In this document: piece by piece, positions 27,671-40,012 of the stretch
Position numbering within the stretch: position 1 is the first letter of the stretch
Layout of the letters: the number at the start of each line of letters is the position of its first letter
Source of the DNA: Legionella cherrii
GTDB taxonomy: Bacteria; Pseudomonadota; Gammaproteobacteria; Legionellales; Legionellaceae
Assembly (NCBI RefSeq): GCF_900635815.1
Contig: NZ_LR134173.1
Location: 3,070,001-3,134,000 of the forward strand
DNA length: 64,000 nt
Direction of reading: 5' to 3'
Made by a program: the position numbers and the translations under genes
The notes under the pieces: generated by a model
Seen by the model: the letters and a program-made list of their open reading frames with translations, nothing else
Told to the model about the DNA's origin: nothing
The model's database searches: none

Positions 27671-28129
27671 ATGAAAAATTTATTCAAAATTATTTTATTG
27701 GTTATGGTAATTGTCTGTTATCCTCCCTTTTCATTCGCTTCAATGAGTGATGAAGATCATAACGAAAAAAATTATTTCCAATTTGTTATCCCCAAATACA
27801 ATACAAGCAGGCAATCAGGACAAACAGTTAATATTTATGTGCGTTATGCCTATAAGAACAATCTACCAACTAACCAGTATCCTGATTATCGTATCTTACG
27901 TACAGCTGTTTTAAAATATATGGAGCCCTCTGAAGAGTTTCCTGCAGAAATATTTTGGGAGATTATAGCTACTGAAATGGGAAGAGATTTAATGAAAGAC
28001 TTCCCATTAGATGGAGTAAGTATTCAGCTGGAAGTTCTGGATAACCAAAATCCCGACAGTTTTGAGCCTGGTGATCATGGGCCTACGTTTACTGTGGGTA
28101 ATATAACGCCATTGGATGTTCATCATTAA
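27671..28129 (+). CDS. Secreted orphan protein
   Basis: A 152-residue protein starting at ATG 27671, chosen because GGAG sits 6 bases upstream; an in-frame TTG at 27659 is too early. The signal peptide is MKNLFKIILLVMVIVCYPPFSFA. The mature part has a beta-rich N-terminal region (NYFQFVIPKYNTSRQSGQTV), a helix-like middle and an acidic C-terminus with GDHGPTF. The DYRILRTAVLKYM segment could be a helix. Family not recognised; periplasmic or exported by inference. Confidence 0.75.
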   Translation: MKNLFKIILLVMVIVCYPPFSFASMSDEDHNEKNYFQFVIPKYNTSRQSGQTVNIYVRYAYKNNLPTNQYPDYRILRTAVLKYMEPSEEFPAEIFWEIIATEMGRDLMKDFPLDGVSIQLEVLDNQNPDSFEPGDHGPTFTVGNITPLDVHH

Positions 28130-28157
28130 TTAAAAATGATTCTGTAATCTGAACAAT

Positions 28158-28194
28158 TGTAGCCTGGGTTCAACATAGCGGAAACCAGGCTACA
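28158..28194. repeat. TGTAGCCTGG palindrome
   Basis: TGTAGCCTGG (28158-28167) and CCAGGCTACA (28185-28194) form perfect 10-bp arms, a degenerate member of the TGTAGC...GCTACA family seen intact at 14729-14815. It sits between convergent genes and could terminate both. Confidence 0.65.
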
Positions 28195-28230
28195 ACTCTG
28201 TTTAGTTTTCCTTTCTAGCTTCAATAATGT

Positions 28231-30493
<2,263 letters not shown>

Positions 30494-30599
30494 TAAAATT
30501 AGCCCACAAATAGAAATAAATACAACTTTTGGCAACAAATTTGTCGAGGACGGCATATGCTTTCGTCGATGCTTTATCGCCCAAAATAAAAAAAAGAAA

Positions 30600-30632
30600 A
30601 CCCGGGTTACGCTACGCATCACCCAGGCTACA
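30600..30632. repeat. Degenerate TGTAGC-family repeat copy
   Basis: ACCCGGGTTACGCTACGCATCACCCAGGCTACA-like sequence in the ibaG-mlaB spacer, related to the arms of the 14729-14815 element. It lies inside the putative mla operon, so it would be transcribed. Confidence 0.5.
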
Positions 30633-30696
30633 ATTTATAATTCTCAAAAAGTAACCATTTTCCAAAAATTGAGTATTACCACTGAATCATCAAAAT

Positions 30697-30978
30697 TTAT
30701 ACGGCCTCCAAAATACCTTTAACACCACAAAATTCGGCTAAGGATTGGGTTTCAGCAGGAATTCCAATAATTTCAAATACCTTATTATTTTTTTTACATA
30801 ATTTCCTGGCTTCGATAAGTAAAGCTAAACCAGCGCTATCACAATGCTTCACATCACTTAGATCCAAGCCAAATTTGCCACTTTTATCTTCCATCAAAGC
30901 TTGATAAAGCTTTGCTCGCACTGCAACAACAGATTTAAATGAAAGATCGAGGCCGGGTTTAAAATACACTGTACTCAC
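30697..30978 (-). CDS. mlaB: STAS-domain protein MlaB
   Basis: A 93-residue cytoplasmic STAS protein that binds the MlaF ATPase and stabilises the MlaFEDB phospholipid transporter. The STAS signature is DLSDVKHCDSAGLALLIEA, with the conserved DSAG helix start at about 48-51. It follows mlaC by 2 bases. Confidence 0.9.
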   Translation of the reverse strand: MSTVYFKPGLDLSFKSVVAVRAKLYQALMEDKSGKFGLDLSDVKHCDSAGLALLIEARKLCKKNNKVFEIIGIPAETQSLAEFCGVKGILEAV

Positions 30979-30980
30979 AA

Positions 30981-31592
30981 TTATGACGCCCTTTTAAGTT
31001 GCTTTTTTTCCATTAGCTTGATGACTTCATCAATACTGGAGTTCTGTAATGCTGCTGCAAACTGCGATCGGAAACTTTGCAGTAAGCTTACCCCTTCAAC
31101 GCTAATATCATAAATTTTCCACTGACCATTTTTTGCAACAAGGCTATAGGACAAAGGGATATTTTGACCTTCAGCACGTACAATAATGCTATTAACCCGC
31201 AAAAAACGAGAGTTCAATGAGCCTCTTAAAGGCAAAAATTGTACGCTTTCATCGCTATACTGTGCTAAAGGGCTAGAATACGTACGAATTACGAGACGAG
31301 TGAACGCTTTTGAAAATTGCGTTCTTTGCGTATCGGTTGCCTTACTCCATGCTTGTCTACCTAAAACCGAACGTGACATCCCCGTTACATCAACAATAGG
31401 GAGCAAATTGGTTTCTACCGCCTTATAAATGACATCAGGATTATTTTTCAAACTCGACTTATTTTCTTTAAGCGTAGCGATGATGTTATTCGCAGTTTGC
31501 TCCAGCATGGGTATAGGAGAGTTTTGCGACGCATGCATTACAGGGGATAAAATGACGCTGACAACTAATAAAAATGTTTTTATTATTCTCAT
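30981..31592 (-). CDS. mlaC: Phospholipid-binding periplasmic protein MlaC
   Basis: A 203-residue periplasmic lipid shuttle between the outer-membrane MlaA complex and MlaFEDB. ATG 31592 opens a signal peptide (MRIIKTFLLVVSVILSPVMHA). The family's PIVDVTGMSRSVLGRQAW and the YDISVEGVSLLQSFRSQF C-terminal motif are present. An earlier in-frame start would overlap mlaD and spoil the signal peptide. It lies 10 bases after mlaD. Confidence 0.93.
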   Translation of the reverse strand: MRIIKTFLLVVSVILSPVMHASQNSPIPMLEQTANNIIATLKENKSSLKNNPDVIYKAVETNLLPIVDVTGMSRSVLGRQAWSKATDTQRTQFSKAFTRLVIRTYSSPLAQYSDESVQFLPLRGSLNSRFLRVNSIIVRAEGQNIPLSYSLVAKNGQWKIYDISVEGVSLLQSFRSQFAAALQNSSIDEVIKLMEKKQLKRAS

Positions 31593-31602
31593 GTCTCTGA
31601 CC

Positions 31603-32079
31603 TTATTTTTTAATGTTAAAGAGTAGTTGACCAATTAAATTTTCCAGAATAATCGCTTCTTGTGTTTTTCCAATCACGTCTCCATTTTGCAAATAAGGAT
31701 GATCTTTATTCTCCTCATCCTCAAAACCAGGAACGATACTGATATAATTGGAACCAAGCAAACCCTCGGTCAAAATTCGTGCCGAAGCATCATCGTAAGG
31801 GATTTTTTTATCGCTACGTAAGCGCATAGTGACCTTGGCATTGAGTTCACCAGGTTGTAACTCAATATGAGTTACTTCTCCAATTTTAACTCCCGCTACT
31901 GTCACAGGCGCACGCACTTTTAAACCACCAATATCGGTAAAATCAGCCGTTACATCATAACTGTCATGAGCCATAAAACTTGAAAGATTACTTACTTTCA
32001 TTGTCATGACCAATAAAGCCAATATACCAAGCAACATAAATAGCCCAACACTAAAATCTACATAACGTTGCTTACTCAT
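31603..32079 (-). CDS. mlaD: MCE-domain subunit MlaD
   Basis: A 158-residue protein with one N-terminal membrane helix (about 8-28) and a single periplasmic MCE domain (about 38-115: DIGGLKVRAPVTVAGVKIGEV, ILTEGLLGSNYISI). It forms the hexameric ring of the Mla transporter that accepts lipid from MlaC. The mlaE stop adjoins its start without a gap. Confidence 0.94.
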   Translation of the reverse strand: MSKQRYVDFSVGLFMLLGILALLVMTMKVSNLSSFMAHDSYDVTADFTDIGGLKVRAPVTVAGVKIGEVTHIELQPGELNAKVTMRLRSDKKIPYDDASARILTEGLLGSNYISIVPGFEDEENKDHPYLQNGDVIGKTQEAIILENLIGQLLFNIKK

Positions 32080-32862
32080 TTACCAATCTCCAATCATCAT
32101 TGCGGTCAACAAAAAATCAAGCCCTAATACAGCAAGCGATGAATAAACAACTGTTTTAGTCGTCGCCTGACTAATACCTTCTGCAGTAGGAACACATTCA
32201 AAACCCTGGAATACAGAAATCCAGGTTACAACAAAAGCAAAAACTAAACTTTTAATGATACCACTGAGTACATCAATACGGAAATCCACAGCTGCTTGCA
32301 TGTTGGACCAAAAACTTCCTGCATCGACACCTAACCAGTGCACCCCAATAAAGTAACCACCAAAAATCGCTACAGCTGAAAAAATTAAGGCTAAAAGCGG
32401 CAAAGTAATAAAGCCTGCTATAAAACGAGGATAAATAACCCTACCCAAAGGGTCAACACCCATCATATCCATGCTGGATAATTGTTCTGTTGCTTTCATC
32501 AAACCAATCTCAGCAGTTAAAGCCGAACCCGCACGCCCTGCAAACAACAAAGCACTAATTACCGGTCCAAGTTCTCTTGAGATACTTAAAGCCAATAATT
32601 GCCCTAATTGGCTTGAAGCACCAAATTTTTGCAACGTATTATAACCTTGTAAACCGACAACCATCCCAATAAATAATGCAGAAACAACAATAATCAAACA
32701 CGACAAAACACCCACGAAATAAATTTGATAGCGTAGCAAAGGCCAAAGCCTTGCAATACCAGGTCGTCTGAATAACATTAAAAACAAAAATAAGCCGGAA
32801 GTTCCCAAGTCTTGCAAAATCCGTGAACTACGATTACCGATACGCGTGATGAACTCAAGCAT
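32080..32862 (-). CDS. mlaE: ABC permease MlaE
   Basis: A 260-residue integral membrane permease of the phospholipid transporter. Family hallmarks: [46 protein letters not shown], a [17 protein letters not shown] coupling-helix region, and GADTTK-like [12 protein letters not shown]. Five or so hydrophobic spans. It overlaps mlaF by 8 bases. Confidence 0.95.
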   Translation of the reverse strand: MLEFITRIGNRSSRILQDLGTSGLFLFLMLFRRPGIARLWPLLRYQIYFVGVLSCLIIVVSALFIGMVVGLQGYNTLQKFGASSQLGQLLALSISRELGPVISALLFAGRAGSALTAEIGLMKATEQLSSMDMMGVDPLGRVIYPRFIAGFITLPLLALIFSAVAIFGGYFIGVHWLGVDAGSFWSNMQAAVDFRIDVLSGIIKSLVFAFVVTWISVFQGFECVPTAEGISQATTKTVVYSSLAVLGLDFLLTAMMIGDW

Positions 32863-33652
32863 CTAATAGCTCCTCTAAATAGGATCTGGCAGGATAATGA
32901 AAAGGAACCACTCCATCCGCTTCGCCATGCATAAATTGTTTAATTTGAGGCTCTGATGATTGTATAAGTTCCTCGGGAGTGCCATGTCCTATGATTTTTC
33001 CACCAGAAATAAGATAAATATAATCAGCTATAGAACAGGTTTCTTCAACATCATGCGACACGATAATTGTTGTAGTATGCAGTAATTCATTTAACCGCTT
33101 GATCAAACGAACTAAAACACCTAAAGAAATTGGATCCTGGCCAGTAAACGGCTCATCATACATCATCAGCTCGGGATCCAGAGCAATAGTACGCGCTAAA
33201 GCAACTCGTCGGGCCATTCCTCCTGACAATTGATCAGGCATCAGATTTGAAGCCCCCCGCAGTCCGACCGCTTCTAATTTCATTAATACGATGTCTCGTA
33301 ACATGGATTCATTTAACAATGTATGCTCACGCAATGGGAAGGCCACGTTATCAAATACAGAAAGATCAGTGAATAAAGCAGAGCTTTGGAAAAGTAAGCC
33401 CATATTACGCCTTGCGTCATACAAAGCCTTACGAGACAATTGGTGCACATTTTGACCATTGACATGAATCAAACCACTGTCAGGTTTTAGCTGGGCTCCA
33501 ATTAACTGTAATAAAGTAGTTTTTCCAGAACCACTAGGCCCCATAATTGCAGTAATCTTGCCTCGCTTAACCACCATATCAATTCCATTGAAAATGCAAC
33601 GGCTCTCGCGTGTGAAGCTAAGATTTTTGATTTCGACCCAATTTTCAGGCAT
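32855..33652 (-). CDS. mlaF: ABC transporter ATP-binding protein MlaF
   Basis: A 265-residue ATPase energising MlaE. Walker A is GPSGSGKTT, the signature [13 protein letters not shown], Walker [13 protein letters not shown], and the switch His lies in IVSHD. The start is placed at ATG 33652 ([11 protein letters not shown]); an in-frame TTG 14 codons upstream would add a poorly conserved extension. It is the first gene of mlaFEDCB-ibaG-murA-nif3. The 187-base spacer to kdsD holds the divergent promoters. Confidence 0.94.
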   Translation of the reverse strand: MPENWVEIKNLSFTRESRCIFNGIDMVVKRGKITAIMGPSGSGKTTLLQLIGAQLKPDSGLIHVNGQNVHQLSRKALYDARRNMGLLFQSSALFTDLSVFDNVAFPLREHTLLNESMLRDIVLMKLEAVGLRGASNLMPDQLSGGMARRVALARTIALDPELMMYDEPFTGQDPISLGVLVRLIKRLNELLHTTTIIVSHDVEETCSIADYIYLISGGKIIGHGTPEELIQSSEPQIKQFMHGEADGVVPFHYPARSYLEELLDA

Positions 33653-33839
33653 TCTCACTTTTCCGGTTATAGCCAAAAGTAGAAGTATACCCAAGATAGA
33701 TAAAAATGCTAAGCTAAAAATAGCATTTTAAAATATCTTGGTTAGATATACTCTATCGAAAAAAATGAAGTATCTAATCCTATTTATTCAAATGTTTTTT
33801 TGTTAGAATGAAAAATAAACAAAAAACATCGAATGACCT

Positions 33840-34802
33840 ATGAATTTTTGTACACTTGGACTTGCTGTTATTGAAACCGAAGCACAAGCTGTTTTTGAAT
33901 TATCCCAAAGAATTGATAACCGATTTGAAAAAGCTTGCGAACTGTTACTCGCTTGCAAGGGACGGATCGTAGTAACTGGTATGGGAAAATCCGGTCATAT
34001 CGCGAATAAAATCGCTGCCACCCTATCCAGTACCGGAAGCCCTTCTTTTTTCATGCACCCTGGCGAAGCAAGCCACGGAGATCTCGGCATGATTACTCGA
34101 CAAGATACAGTGATCGCCATTTCTCATTCAGGCAATACATTAGAACTAGTCACCCTGCTTCCTTTATTAAAGCGCATGGAGGTTCCATTAATTACCTTGA
34201 CCGGGAATTCAGAGTCTACATTAGCGAAAGCAGCGGATGTGAATTTAGATGTCAGTATTAAACAGGAGGCATGCCCACTTGGCCTTGCTCCTACAACCAG
34301 CACTACTGTTGCTTTAGTTATGGGTGATGCATTAGCGATTGCTCTTTTGCAGGCCAGAGGATTTAGTGAAGAAGATTTTGCATTATCGCACCCCGGAGGT
34401 TCTCTAGGTAAACGACTTTTATTGCGTATCGATGAACTCTGCCATCATGGAGACCAACTCCCACTTGTTCATGAAAATGCAACGGTGAGTGAAGCATTAA
34501 TTGAAGTAACCGATAAAAAATTGGGTATGACGTGTATTGTTGATAATAAAGGCTATCTAGTTGGAGTCTATACCGATGGAGACGTTCGGCGAACTTTAAC
34601 GCGTCAATATGATATTAATACTACCCCAATTAAAGAGGTCATGACTCGTAATGCACGGACGATTCCTAAGGGAATGCTTGCTGCAGAAGCTTTGGCAATT
34701 ATGCAAAAGCACAGTATTACTTCATTAATTGTCATTGACGACGAAAAGCGACCAACAGCCGTTCTTCATCTCCATGATTTATTAAAAGCAGGTGTTTTCT
34801 AA
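33840..34802 (+). CDS. kdsD: D-arabinose 5-phosphate isomerase KdsD
   Basis: A 320-residue cytosolic enzyme converting ribulose-5-phosphate to arabinose-5-phosphate for KDO synthesis. A SIS domain (about 30-185) has GMGKSGHIANKIAATLSSTG and ISHSGNT. Two CBS repeats follow (about 205-320), including GVYTDGDVRR. It opens the kdsD-kdsC-lptC-lptA-lptB operon, with kdsC starting one base after its stop. It is divergent from mlaF, the same neighbourhood as in E. coli. Confidence 0.96.
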   Translation: MNFCTLGLAVIETEAQAVFELSQRIDNRFEKACELLLACKGRIVVTGMGKSGHIANKIAATLSSTGSPSFFMHPGEASHGDLGMITRQDTVIAISHSGNTLELVTLLPLLKRMEVPLITLTGNSESTLAKAADVNLDVSIKQEACPLGLAPTTSTTVALVMGDALAIALLQARGFSEEDFALSHPGGSLGKRLLLRIDELCHHGDQLPLVHENATVSEALIEVTDKKLGMTCIVDNKGYLVGVYTDGDVRRTLTRQYDINTTPIKEVMTRNARTIPKGMLAAEALAIMQKHSITSLIVIDDEKRPTAVLHLHDLLKAGVF

Positions 34803-35330
34803 ATGAACAAATTAATTGAACGAGCCAAAAACATTAAATGCCTTATCTGTGATTTGGATGGCGTTCTTACCGATGGCCTCTTATATATCGATAATCACTT
34901 TAATGAACTGAAAACATTCCACATTCAAGATGGAGTGGGCTTAAAATTACTCATGACTGCTGGAATCGAAGTAGCAGTTATTACGGGCTCGCGCAATGCA
35001 GTTGTAGATCATAGAATGCAGCAACTAGGTATAGTTCACTATTATAAAGATCAGTTTGATAAGCAAGAGACATACAAGCAACTAAAAGAGAAACTAAATC
35101 TTCAAGATGAACATTTTGCTTATATTGGTGATGATCTTCCTGATGCACCCATTATGCAACAAGTCGGTTTTAGTGTCGCAGTGGCCAATGCAGTAGATCA
35201 AATTAAAGAAATTGCTATGTGGCAGACAACCCTAACGGGAGGCCGAGGAGCAGTACGCGAATTATGCGACCTTATTCTTAAAGCACAGAATAAAATGGAC
35301 TTGGCTATAGCAGGTTATCTAAAAAAATGA
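34803..35330 (+). CDS. kdsC: KDO-8-phosphate phosphatase KdsC
   Basis: A 175-residue HAD-family phosphatase that releases KDO from KDO-8-phosphate. HAD motif I is DLDGVLTDG (about 17-25), with ITGSR as motif II and GDDLPDAPIM as motif IV. The short, cap-less form is normal for KdsC. It overlaps the lptC start by 4 bases. Confidence 0.96.
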   Translation: MNKLIERAKNIKCLICDLDGVLTDGLLYIDNHFNELKTFHIQDGVGLKLLMTAGIEVAVITGSRNAVVDHRMQQLGIVHYYKDQFDKQETYKQLKEKLNLQDEHFAYIGDDLPDAPIMQQVGFSVAVANAVDQIKEIAMWQTTLTGGRGAVRELCDLILKAQNKMDLAIAGYLKK

Positions 35331-35902
35331 ATGCAGCAAAACAACTCATGTGGCTTTTTTTTACTTTGATTCTCCTAGCCTGTTCAGGATGGTATTATGG
35401 CAGCCGCTCAACGACAATGATACGTCTGGATAGAGATACTTTAGCGAACTCGGTAGATACGACTATTTCTAATGTTACAGTGCGTCAGTTTAATCAACAA
35501 GGGATGCTGGCCAACATACTCACAGCCCCCCTCATGCAGCATATTCAAAATGGCAATATTTATTTATTTCAAAAACCGCATATTATAGTAAGTCAGGAAG
35601 AGCAAGCCCCTTGGGATATTAGTTCAAAAAAAGCTAAATCATTTGAAGGTGGCAAACGAATTACTTTTACAGGTAATGTCATAGTACGTCAGCAAAAAGG
35701 AAATAATTCACAAGAAAGTACTCTGAAAACAGAAGAAGTAACTTATTTCCCTAAAGAAAAGAAGGCCAGTTCCGATGTGCTCGTCACCTATGAACAACCA
35801 GGGAACATCATTCAATCGACTGGAATGAATGCTTACCTTGATGAAAAAAGAGTAGAATTACTTCACCAGGCAAGAGGCAGTTATGTTCCAGCGAATGGTT
35901 AA
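35327..35902 (+). CDS. lptC: LPS export protein LptC
   Basis: A 191-residue bitopic inner-membrane protein with a single N-terminal helix (about 6-25) and a periplasmic beta-jellyroll domain that passes LPS from LptB2FG to LptA. The family pattern includes the QQGMLANILTAPLMQHIQNG and PWDISSKKAKSFEGGKRITFTGNV region. Its 3' end overlaps lptA by 20 bases. Confidence 0.92.
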   Translation: MNAAKQLMWLFFTLILLACSGWYYGSRSTTMIRLDRDTLANSVDTTISNVTVRQFNQQGMLANILTAPLMQHIQNGNIYLFQKPHIIVSQEEQAPWDISSKKAKSFEGGKRITFTGNVIVRQQKGNNSQESTLKTEEVTYFPKEKKASSDVLVTYEQPGNIIQSTGMNAYLDEKRVELLHQARGSYVPANG

Positions 35903-36395
35903 CTACAGTCTAATCCTTCTTTTAATGTTTCTCTCCTCTATCGTATATGCTCTAACAGAGGATAAAGAGAAAATAATGCATGTCATGGCTGATACAGCGG
36001 ATCTGAGTCAACAAGAACATAAAGGGATTTATACTGGCAATGTTGAATTAGTACAAGGAACAACAAATCTGCATGCGGCCAAAGCAGTGACTCTAGGAAA
36101 TGAAAAAAATCAACTCGTTGTGGCCATAGCTAGCGGAACTACCGGAAAACAAGCCCATTATTGGACCACAACAGATCCCAAGAAGCCACCGGTGCATGCC
36201 TATGCAGATACTATTCGATATTATCCCTTACGTCATTTAATTGAGTTAATAGGAAATGCTCGAGTAGAACAAGGAGAAAACTCTTTCTCTGCTGCAAAAA
36301 TAAGTTATGATACTGAAAAACAGCACGTATTGTCTCAGGGTAACAACAACCAAAGAATAACTATTATTTATCATCCAGAAAAGAAACCATCATGA
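35883..36395 (+). CDS. lptA: LPS periplasmic bridge protein LptA
   Basis: A 170-residue periplasmic protein with a signal peptide ([23 protein letters not shown]). The OstA-like beta-jellyroll has repeated motifs ([33 protein letters not shown]). It polymerises to form the LPS bridge to LptDE. AAGAGG lies 5 bases before ATG 35883. It overlaps lptB by 4 bases. Confidence 0.93.
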   Translation: MFQRMVNYSLILLLMFLSSIVYALTEDKEKIMHVMADTADLSQQEHKGIYTGNVELVQGTTNLHAAKAVTLGNEKNQLVVAIASGTTGKQAHYWTTTDPKKPPVHAYADTIRYYPLRHLIELIGNARVEQGENSFSAAKISYDTEKQHVLSQGNNNQRITIIYHPEKKPS

Positions 36396-37117
36396 ACATC
36401 CTTGAAGCGCGAAATCTAAAAAAATCTTTTAAATCGCGAACAGTGGTTAATGGCATCAGCATCCATATTAAACAAGGTGAGTGTGTTGGCTTACTCGGTC
36501 CTAATGGCGCCGGAAAAACAACCTGTTTTTATATGATCGTTGGCTTGCAATCATGCGATGAGGGACAAATTTTCTTATCTGACCAAGACATAACTGCAAG
36601 TGCCATGCATCAAAGGGCGCGTTTAGGTATCAGTTATCTTCCTCAAGAAGCTTCTGTTTTCCGTAAACTTACTGTTGCGGAGAACATCATGGCTATTTTG
36701 GAGCTTAGAGCAGATTTAAATGAACAAGCTCGGGAAGAAAAACTGGATTTATTACTTCAAGAATTTCACATTACACATTTAGAAAAAAGCCTGGGTATGG
36801 CTTTATCTGGAGGAGAAAGACGACGTGTCGAAATTGCAAGAGCTCTTGCTATAGAACCTTCTTTCATTCTTCTTGATGAACCTTTTGCCGGAGTCGATCC
36901 TATTTCCGTTCTTGATATTAAAAAAATTATTCAACATTTGTGCCATAAAGGCATAGGCGTTTTAATCACTGATCATAATGTAAGAGAAACCCTAGATATA
37001 TGCGAACGAGCCTATATTGTCAGCCAAGGAAAAACCTTGTGTGAAGGTAACCCTGAGATTATACTGGCCAATCAACAAGTCAGAGCTGTTTATTTAGGCG
37101 AAGAATTTACATTGTAA
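36392..37117 (+). CDS. lptB: LPS export ATPase LptB
   Basis: A 241-residue ABC ATPase of LptB2FGC. Walker A is GPNGAGKTT, the signature [15 protein letters not shown], Walker [14 protein letters not shown], and the switch His lies in [10 protein letters not shown]. The E. coli order continues to rpoN; here trpG follows after a repeat (37124-37156), so the operon probably ends with lptB. Confidence 0.96.
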   Translation: MNILEARNLKKSFKSRTVVNGISIHIKQGECVGLLGPNGAGKTTCFYMIVGLQSCDEGQIFLSDQDITASAMHQRARLGISYLPQEASVFRKLTVAENIMAILELRADLNEQAREEKLDLLLQEFHITHLEKSLGMALSGGERRRVEIARALAIEPSFILLDEPFAGVDPISVLDIKKIIQHLCHKGIGVLITDHNVRETLDICERAYIVSQGKTLCEGNPEIILANQQVRAVYLGEEFTL

Positions 37118-37123
37118 CTTGGA

Positions 37124-37156
37124 ACCCGTCATCCCTTCTTATACTCGGGATGACCA
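37124..37156. repeat. GTCATCCC...GGGATGAC hairpin after lptB
   Basis: GTCATCCC (about 37127-37134) and GGGATGAC (about 37146-37153) form a perfect 8-bp stem. It belongs to the same family as 21648-21725 and may end the lpt transcript. Confidence 0.6.
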
Positions 37157-37220
37157 AATAAAACCGGATTCCGCTGCTACCGCAACCGGTATACATAATT
37201 GACTAACATTTTGATTTAAT

Positions 37221-37799
37221 ATGCTGCTCATTATCGACAATTATGACTCATTTACCTACAACCTGGTACAATATTTTCAATGTCTCGGCCAAGAAGTGTT
37301 AGTTTATACTCATGATCAAATCAATATAAGCCAAATAAAAGAACTTGCTCCAGACCATTTGGTAATCTCACCAGGCCCCAAAGCGCCAAATGATGCAGGG
37401 ATTTCAATGGAAGCGATTCGCACGTTTTATCAAACCACCCCTGTATTAGGTATTTGCCTAGGACACCAAAGTATTGCTCAAGTTTTTGGGGGGCAAATAA
37501 TACCTGCACCAGAAATAATGCATGGAAGAACATCAACCATAGAACATAACCAGAATGGAATTTTTAAAAATATTCCAAATCACTTCAAAGCAACCCGCTA
37601 TCATTCATTAGCAGTAGAAAAAGACAGTCTTCCAGAATGCCTATCTATCGATGCCTGGGCAAATGATACAATTATGGCGATTTCACATCGTCAATACCCT
37701 GTTTTTGGTCTACAATTCCATCCAGAAGCAATATTAAGCCAGTATGGCCTGCAATTATTAGAGAATTTTTTACAATATGAAACCCAATCTCCTTTTTGA
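37221..37799 (+). CDS. trpG: Anthranilate synthase glutamine amidotransferase subunit (TrpG/PabA type)
   Basis: A 192-residue class I glutaminase supplying ammonia to TrpE (or PabB). Catalytic Cys79 is in GICLGHQ, and the His/Glu pair is in FGLQFHPEAI. It is followed by trpD and trpC with overlaps, so the tryptophan role is favoured, though such subunits may serve folate synthesis as well. trpE is not in the window. It overlaps trpD by 23 bases. Confidence 0.93.
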   Translation: MLLIIDNYDSFTYNLVQYFQCLGQEVLVYTHDQINISQIKELAPDHLVISPGPKAPNDAGISMEAIRTFYQTTPVLGICLGHQSIAQVFGGQIIPAPEIMHGRTSTIEHNQNGIFKNIPNHFKATRYHSLAVEKDSLPECLSIDAWANDTIMAISHRQYPVFGLQFHPEAILSQYGLQLLENFLQYETQSPF

Positions 37800-38811
37800 A
37801 CACCTGATCGCTAAAAAAAGCTTAAGCCCAGAACAAATGCATAAAGTCATTCATGCGTGTATGTCAGGTGAATATAATGATGCACAAATCGCAACATTTT
37901 TAGCCCTCATGCGGATGAAGGGTGAAACCACAGAGGAATTAATCGCTGCAGCGGAGGTTATGCAGCAATTGGCTCATCCTATAGAGCTCGGTTCGAATCT
38001 GATTGATATCGTTGGCACCGGCGGTGATGGAAAAAATACATTTAATGTATCTACGGCATGTAGCTTTGTAGTGGCAGCGGCAGGTTTTCCCGTCGCAAAA
38101 CATGGAAATCGCTCTGTTTCGAGTCGTAGTGGAAGTGCCGACCTATTAGAACAGGCAGGTTTCATATTGACTCTTACCGATCATCAAGTCCAAACGTGTA
38201 TCCGACAATGCGGTTTGGCATTTTTATTTGCCCCCCACTACCACCCTGCCATGCAATACGCACGAACTGCACGACAACAATTGGGTATTCGAACTTTTTT
38301 CAATTTATTAGGCCCCTTAATTAACCCAGCTCGAGTAAAGAAACAAGTCGTAGGTGTATTTTCAACAGCATGGCAACAACCCTTAGCTGCAGTTCTTGCT
38401 CATTTGGGAAGTGAACGAGCTTTAGTAGTCAGCTCTCAAGATGGATTAGATGAAATCAGTGTTGCAGCACCTACAGATGTAATTGAATATCGGGAAGGAA
38501 CTTTTAATCATTGGATAATTAGTCCAGAAAACTATGGCCTAGAGCGCCATTCTTTAGATGATGTGATTGTTGATTCACCACGTCAAAGTTTAGAATTTAT
38601 TCAGGATGTATTTTCTGGAAAACAAGGAGCGGCACGTGATATGGTTTTATTAAATTCCGCTGCAGCGATTTACTGTGCTGACGAAAATACTTCTTTTGCG
38701 GAGGCATTAGAGCAAGCGGCGATCGCAATAGATAGCGGCAAAGCCAATCAATGTTTTACTCAACTTAGTCAACTAACTCAAACTTTAAATAAAGAATCGC
38801 ATCATGAATAG
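37777..38811 (+). CDS. trpD: Anthranilate phosphoribosyltransferase
   Basis: A 344-residue cytosolic enzyme joining PRPP and anthranilate. The PRPP-binding [14 protein letters not shown] loop lies at about 81-94, and [18 protein letters not shown] and the [12 protein letters not shown] region are intact. Part of trpGDC; it overlaps trpC by 8 bases. Confidence 0.97.
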   Translation: MKPNLLFEHLIAKKSLSPEQMHKVIHACMSGEYNDAQIATFLALMRMKGETTEELIAAAEVMQQLAHPIELGSNLIDIVGTGGDGKNTFNVSTACSFVVAAAGFPVAKHGNRSVSSRSGSADLLEQAGFILTLTDHQVQTCIRQCGLAFLFAPHYHPAMQYARTARQQLGIRTFFNLLGPLINPARVKKQVVGVFSTAWQQPLAAVLAHLGSERALVVSSQDGLDEISVAAPTDVIEYREGTFNHWIISPENYGLERHSLDDVIVDSPRQSLEFIQDVFSGKQGAARDMVLLNSAAAIYCADENTSFAEALEQAAIAIDSGKANQCFTQLSQLTQTLNKESHHE

Positions 38812-39583
38812 TGTATTACTACGTATTTCCGAACGTAAGCAGGAAGAAGTTGCTCTGGCCAAAAAAAACAAACCGTTAAATTGGTTGGTACAACAACCCA
38901 TTATGGATCGACGAGATTTCGTTACTGCGTTGACCATAGATCAAGCCCCGGCAATTATTGCAGAAATTAAACGCGCCTCCCCTAGCAAAGGGTTAATCAG
39001 AGAAGATTTTAATGTAGAGGAGATTGCAACAATCTATGCACAACACGGGGCACGTTGCCTTTCTGTTCTTACTGATGTTGATTTTTTTCAGGGTCACCCT
39101 GATTATTTAGCTCAAGCAAAAAATCATTGCAAATTACCGGTACTCCGCAAAGACTTTATAATTGATCCCTATCAAATTTATGAAAGCCTGGCATTAGGCG
39201 CGGATTGTATCTTACTGATTGTTGCCTTACTTGATGATATCCAACTTGCTGATTTTTGCCAATTAGCGCATGAACTGCAAATGGCGGTACTGGTAGAAAG
39301 TCATAGCAAAGAAGAACTGGAACGCGCACTGCGTTTGCCTACGCCTTTAATAGGTATTAATAATCGTAGCCTTCATACGTTTAACACAGACATTCGACTC
39401 AGTATCCAGTTAAAACAATACATTCCTCAAGACAGAATAACCATTACTGAAAGTGGTATTAATACACATACAGATATCGATTTGATGCAATCTCACGGAA
39501 TTAATACATTTCTTATTGGAGAGAGTTTAATGAGGGCTAAAGACATAGGGAAAGCCTTAGATCTGCTTATAAATGGGCACTAA
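38804..39583 (+). CDS. trpC: Indole-3-glycerol-phosphate synthase
   Basis: A 259-residue monofunctional TIM-barrel enzyme that cyclises CdRP to indole-3-glycerol phosphate. Signature [13 protein letters not shown] at about 50-62, catalytic [14 protein letters not shown] at about 113, [11 protein letters not shown] and ESGI are intact. There is no fused TrpF domain. Last gene of trpGDC. Confidence 0.97.
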   Translation: MNSVLLRISERKQEEVALAKKNKPLNWLVQQPIMDRRDFVTALTIDQAPAIIAEIKRASPSKGLIREDFNVEEIATIYAQHGARCLSVLTDVDFFQGHPDYLAQAKNHCKLPVLRKDFIIDPYQIYESLALGADCILLIVALLDDIQLADFCQLAHELQMAVLVESHSKEELERALRLPTPLIGINNRSLHTFNTDIRLSIQLKQYIPQDRITITESGINTHTDIDLMQSHGINTFLIGESLMRAKDIGKALDLLINGH

Positions 39584-39619
39584 TAGTGTATAGGGCGTTG
39601 TGCCTGGGTGAATACGAGA

Positions 39620-39735
39620 AAAACCCCTCCCCCATTTGTGGGAGAGGAACCGGGCTGAGGGTCCACTAACCGAATCAATTACCCTCATCGGACCTAATGG
39701 GCACCTTCTCCCTGCGGGGAGAAGGGATATTCACC
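39620..39735. repeat. GGGAGAGG/GGGAGAAGG-type intergenic element
   Basis: CCTCCCCCATTTGTGGGAGAGG forms a local hairpin, and CTTCTCCCTGCGGGGAGAAG forms another. GGGCTGAGGGT and ACCCTCATCGG lie between them as paired inner arms. This double-hairpin layout is a common proteobacterial intergenic element. It lies in the trpC downstream spacer. Confidence 0.6.
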
Positions 39736-39810
39736 TAACTAAATGGCAATGGGTGAGAGCTTAAGCTTTACCAAATACAACCTTTCGGTACGTGAGACAC
39801 GATACAAAGG

Positions 39811-39957
39811 CTACTCCCAATTGGGCTCATGGGGTTGTGATGGCTCAGGCTCAGGAGTTCCAGGAGTATCTGGCTCATAGGGCTCTGGTTCTGATGGATA
39901 CTCATTAGGCTCATCAGGATACTCATAAGGTTCTGGTATTTCGTCACCGTTTTTCAA
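39811..39957 (-). CDS. 48-residue Pro/Glu/Tyr-rich ORF with TTG start
   Basis: TTG at 39957 is preceded by AAGGA with a 7-base gap. It encodes 48 residues: MKNGDEIPEPYEYPDEPNEY, then further EP/YEP units, ending PHEPNWE before TAG at 39811-39813. About half the residues are P or E, in a loose repeat of (Y)EPxEP. An upstream in-frame stop leaves no ATG option. It is divergent from the SDR gene, with 55 bases between them including a TATAAT on this strand. No signal peptide or fold is expected; function unknown. The repeat element at 39620-39735 follows it. Confidence 0.5.
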   Translation of the reverse strand: MKNGDEIPEPYEYPDEPNEYPSEPEPYEPDTPGTPEPEPSQPHEPNWE

Positions 39958-40012
39958 AATAGCATCCTTATGTTTGTATTATTTATAAAACATTATAGCA
40001 AAAGGAAAGAAA

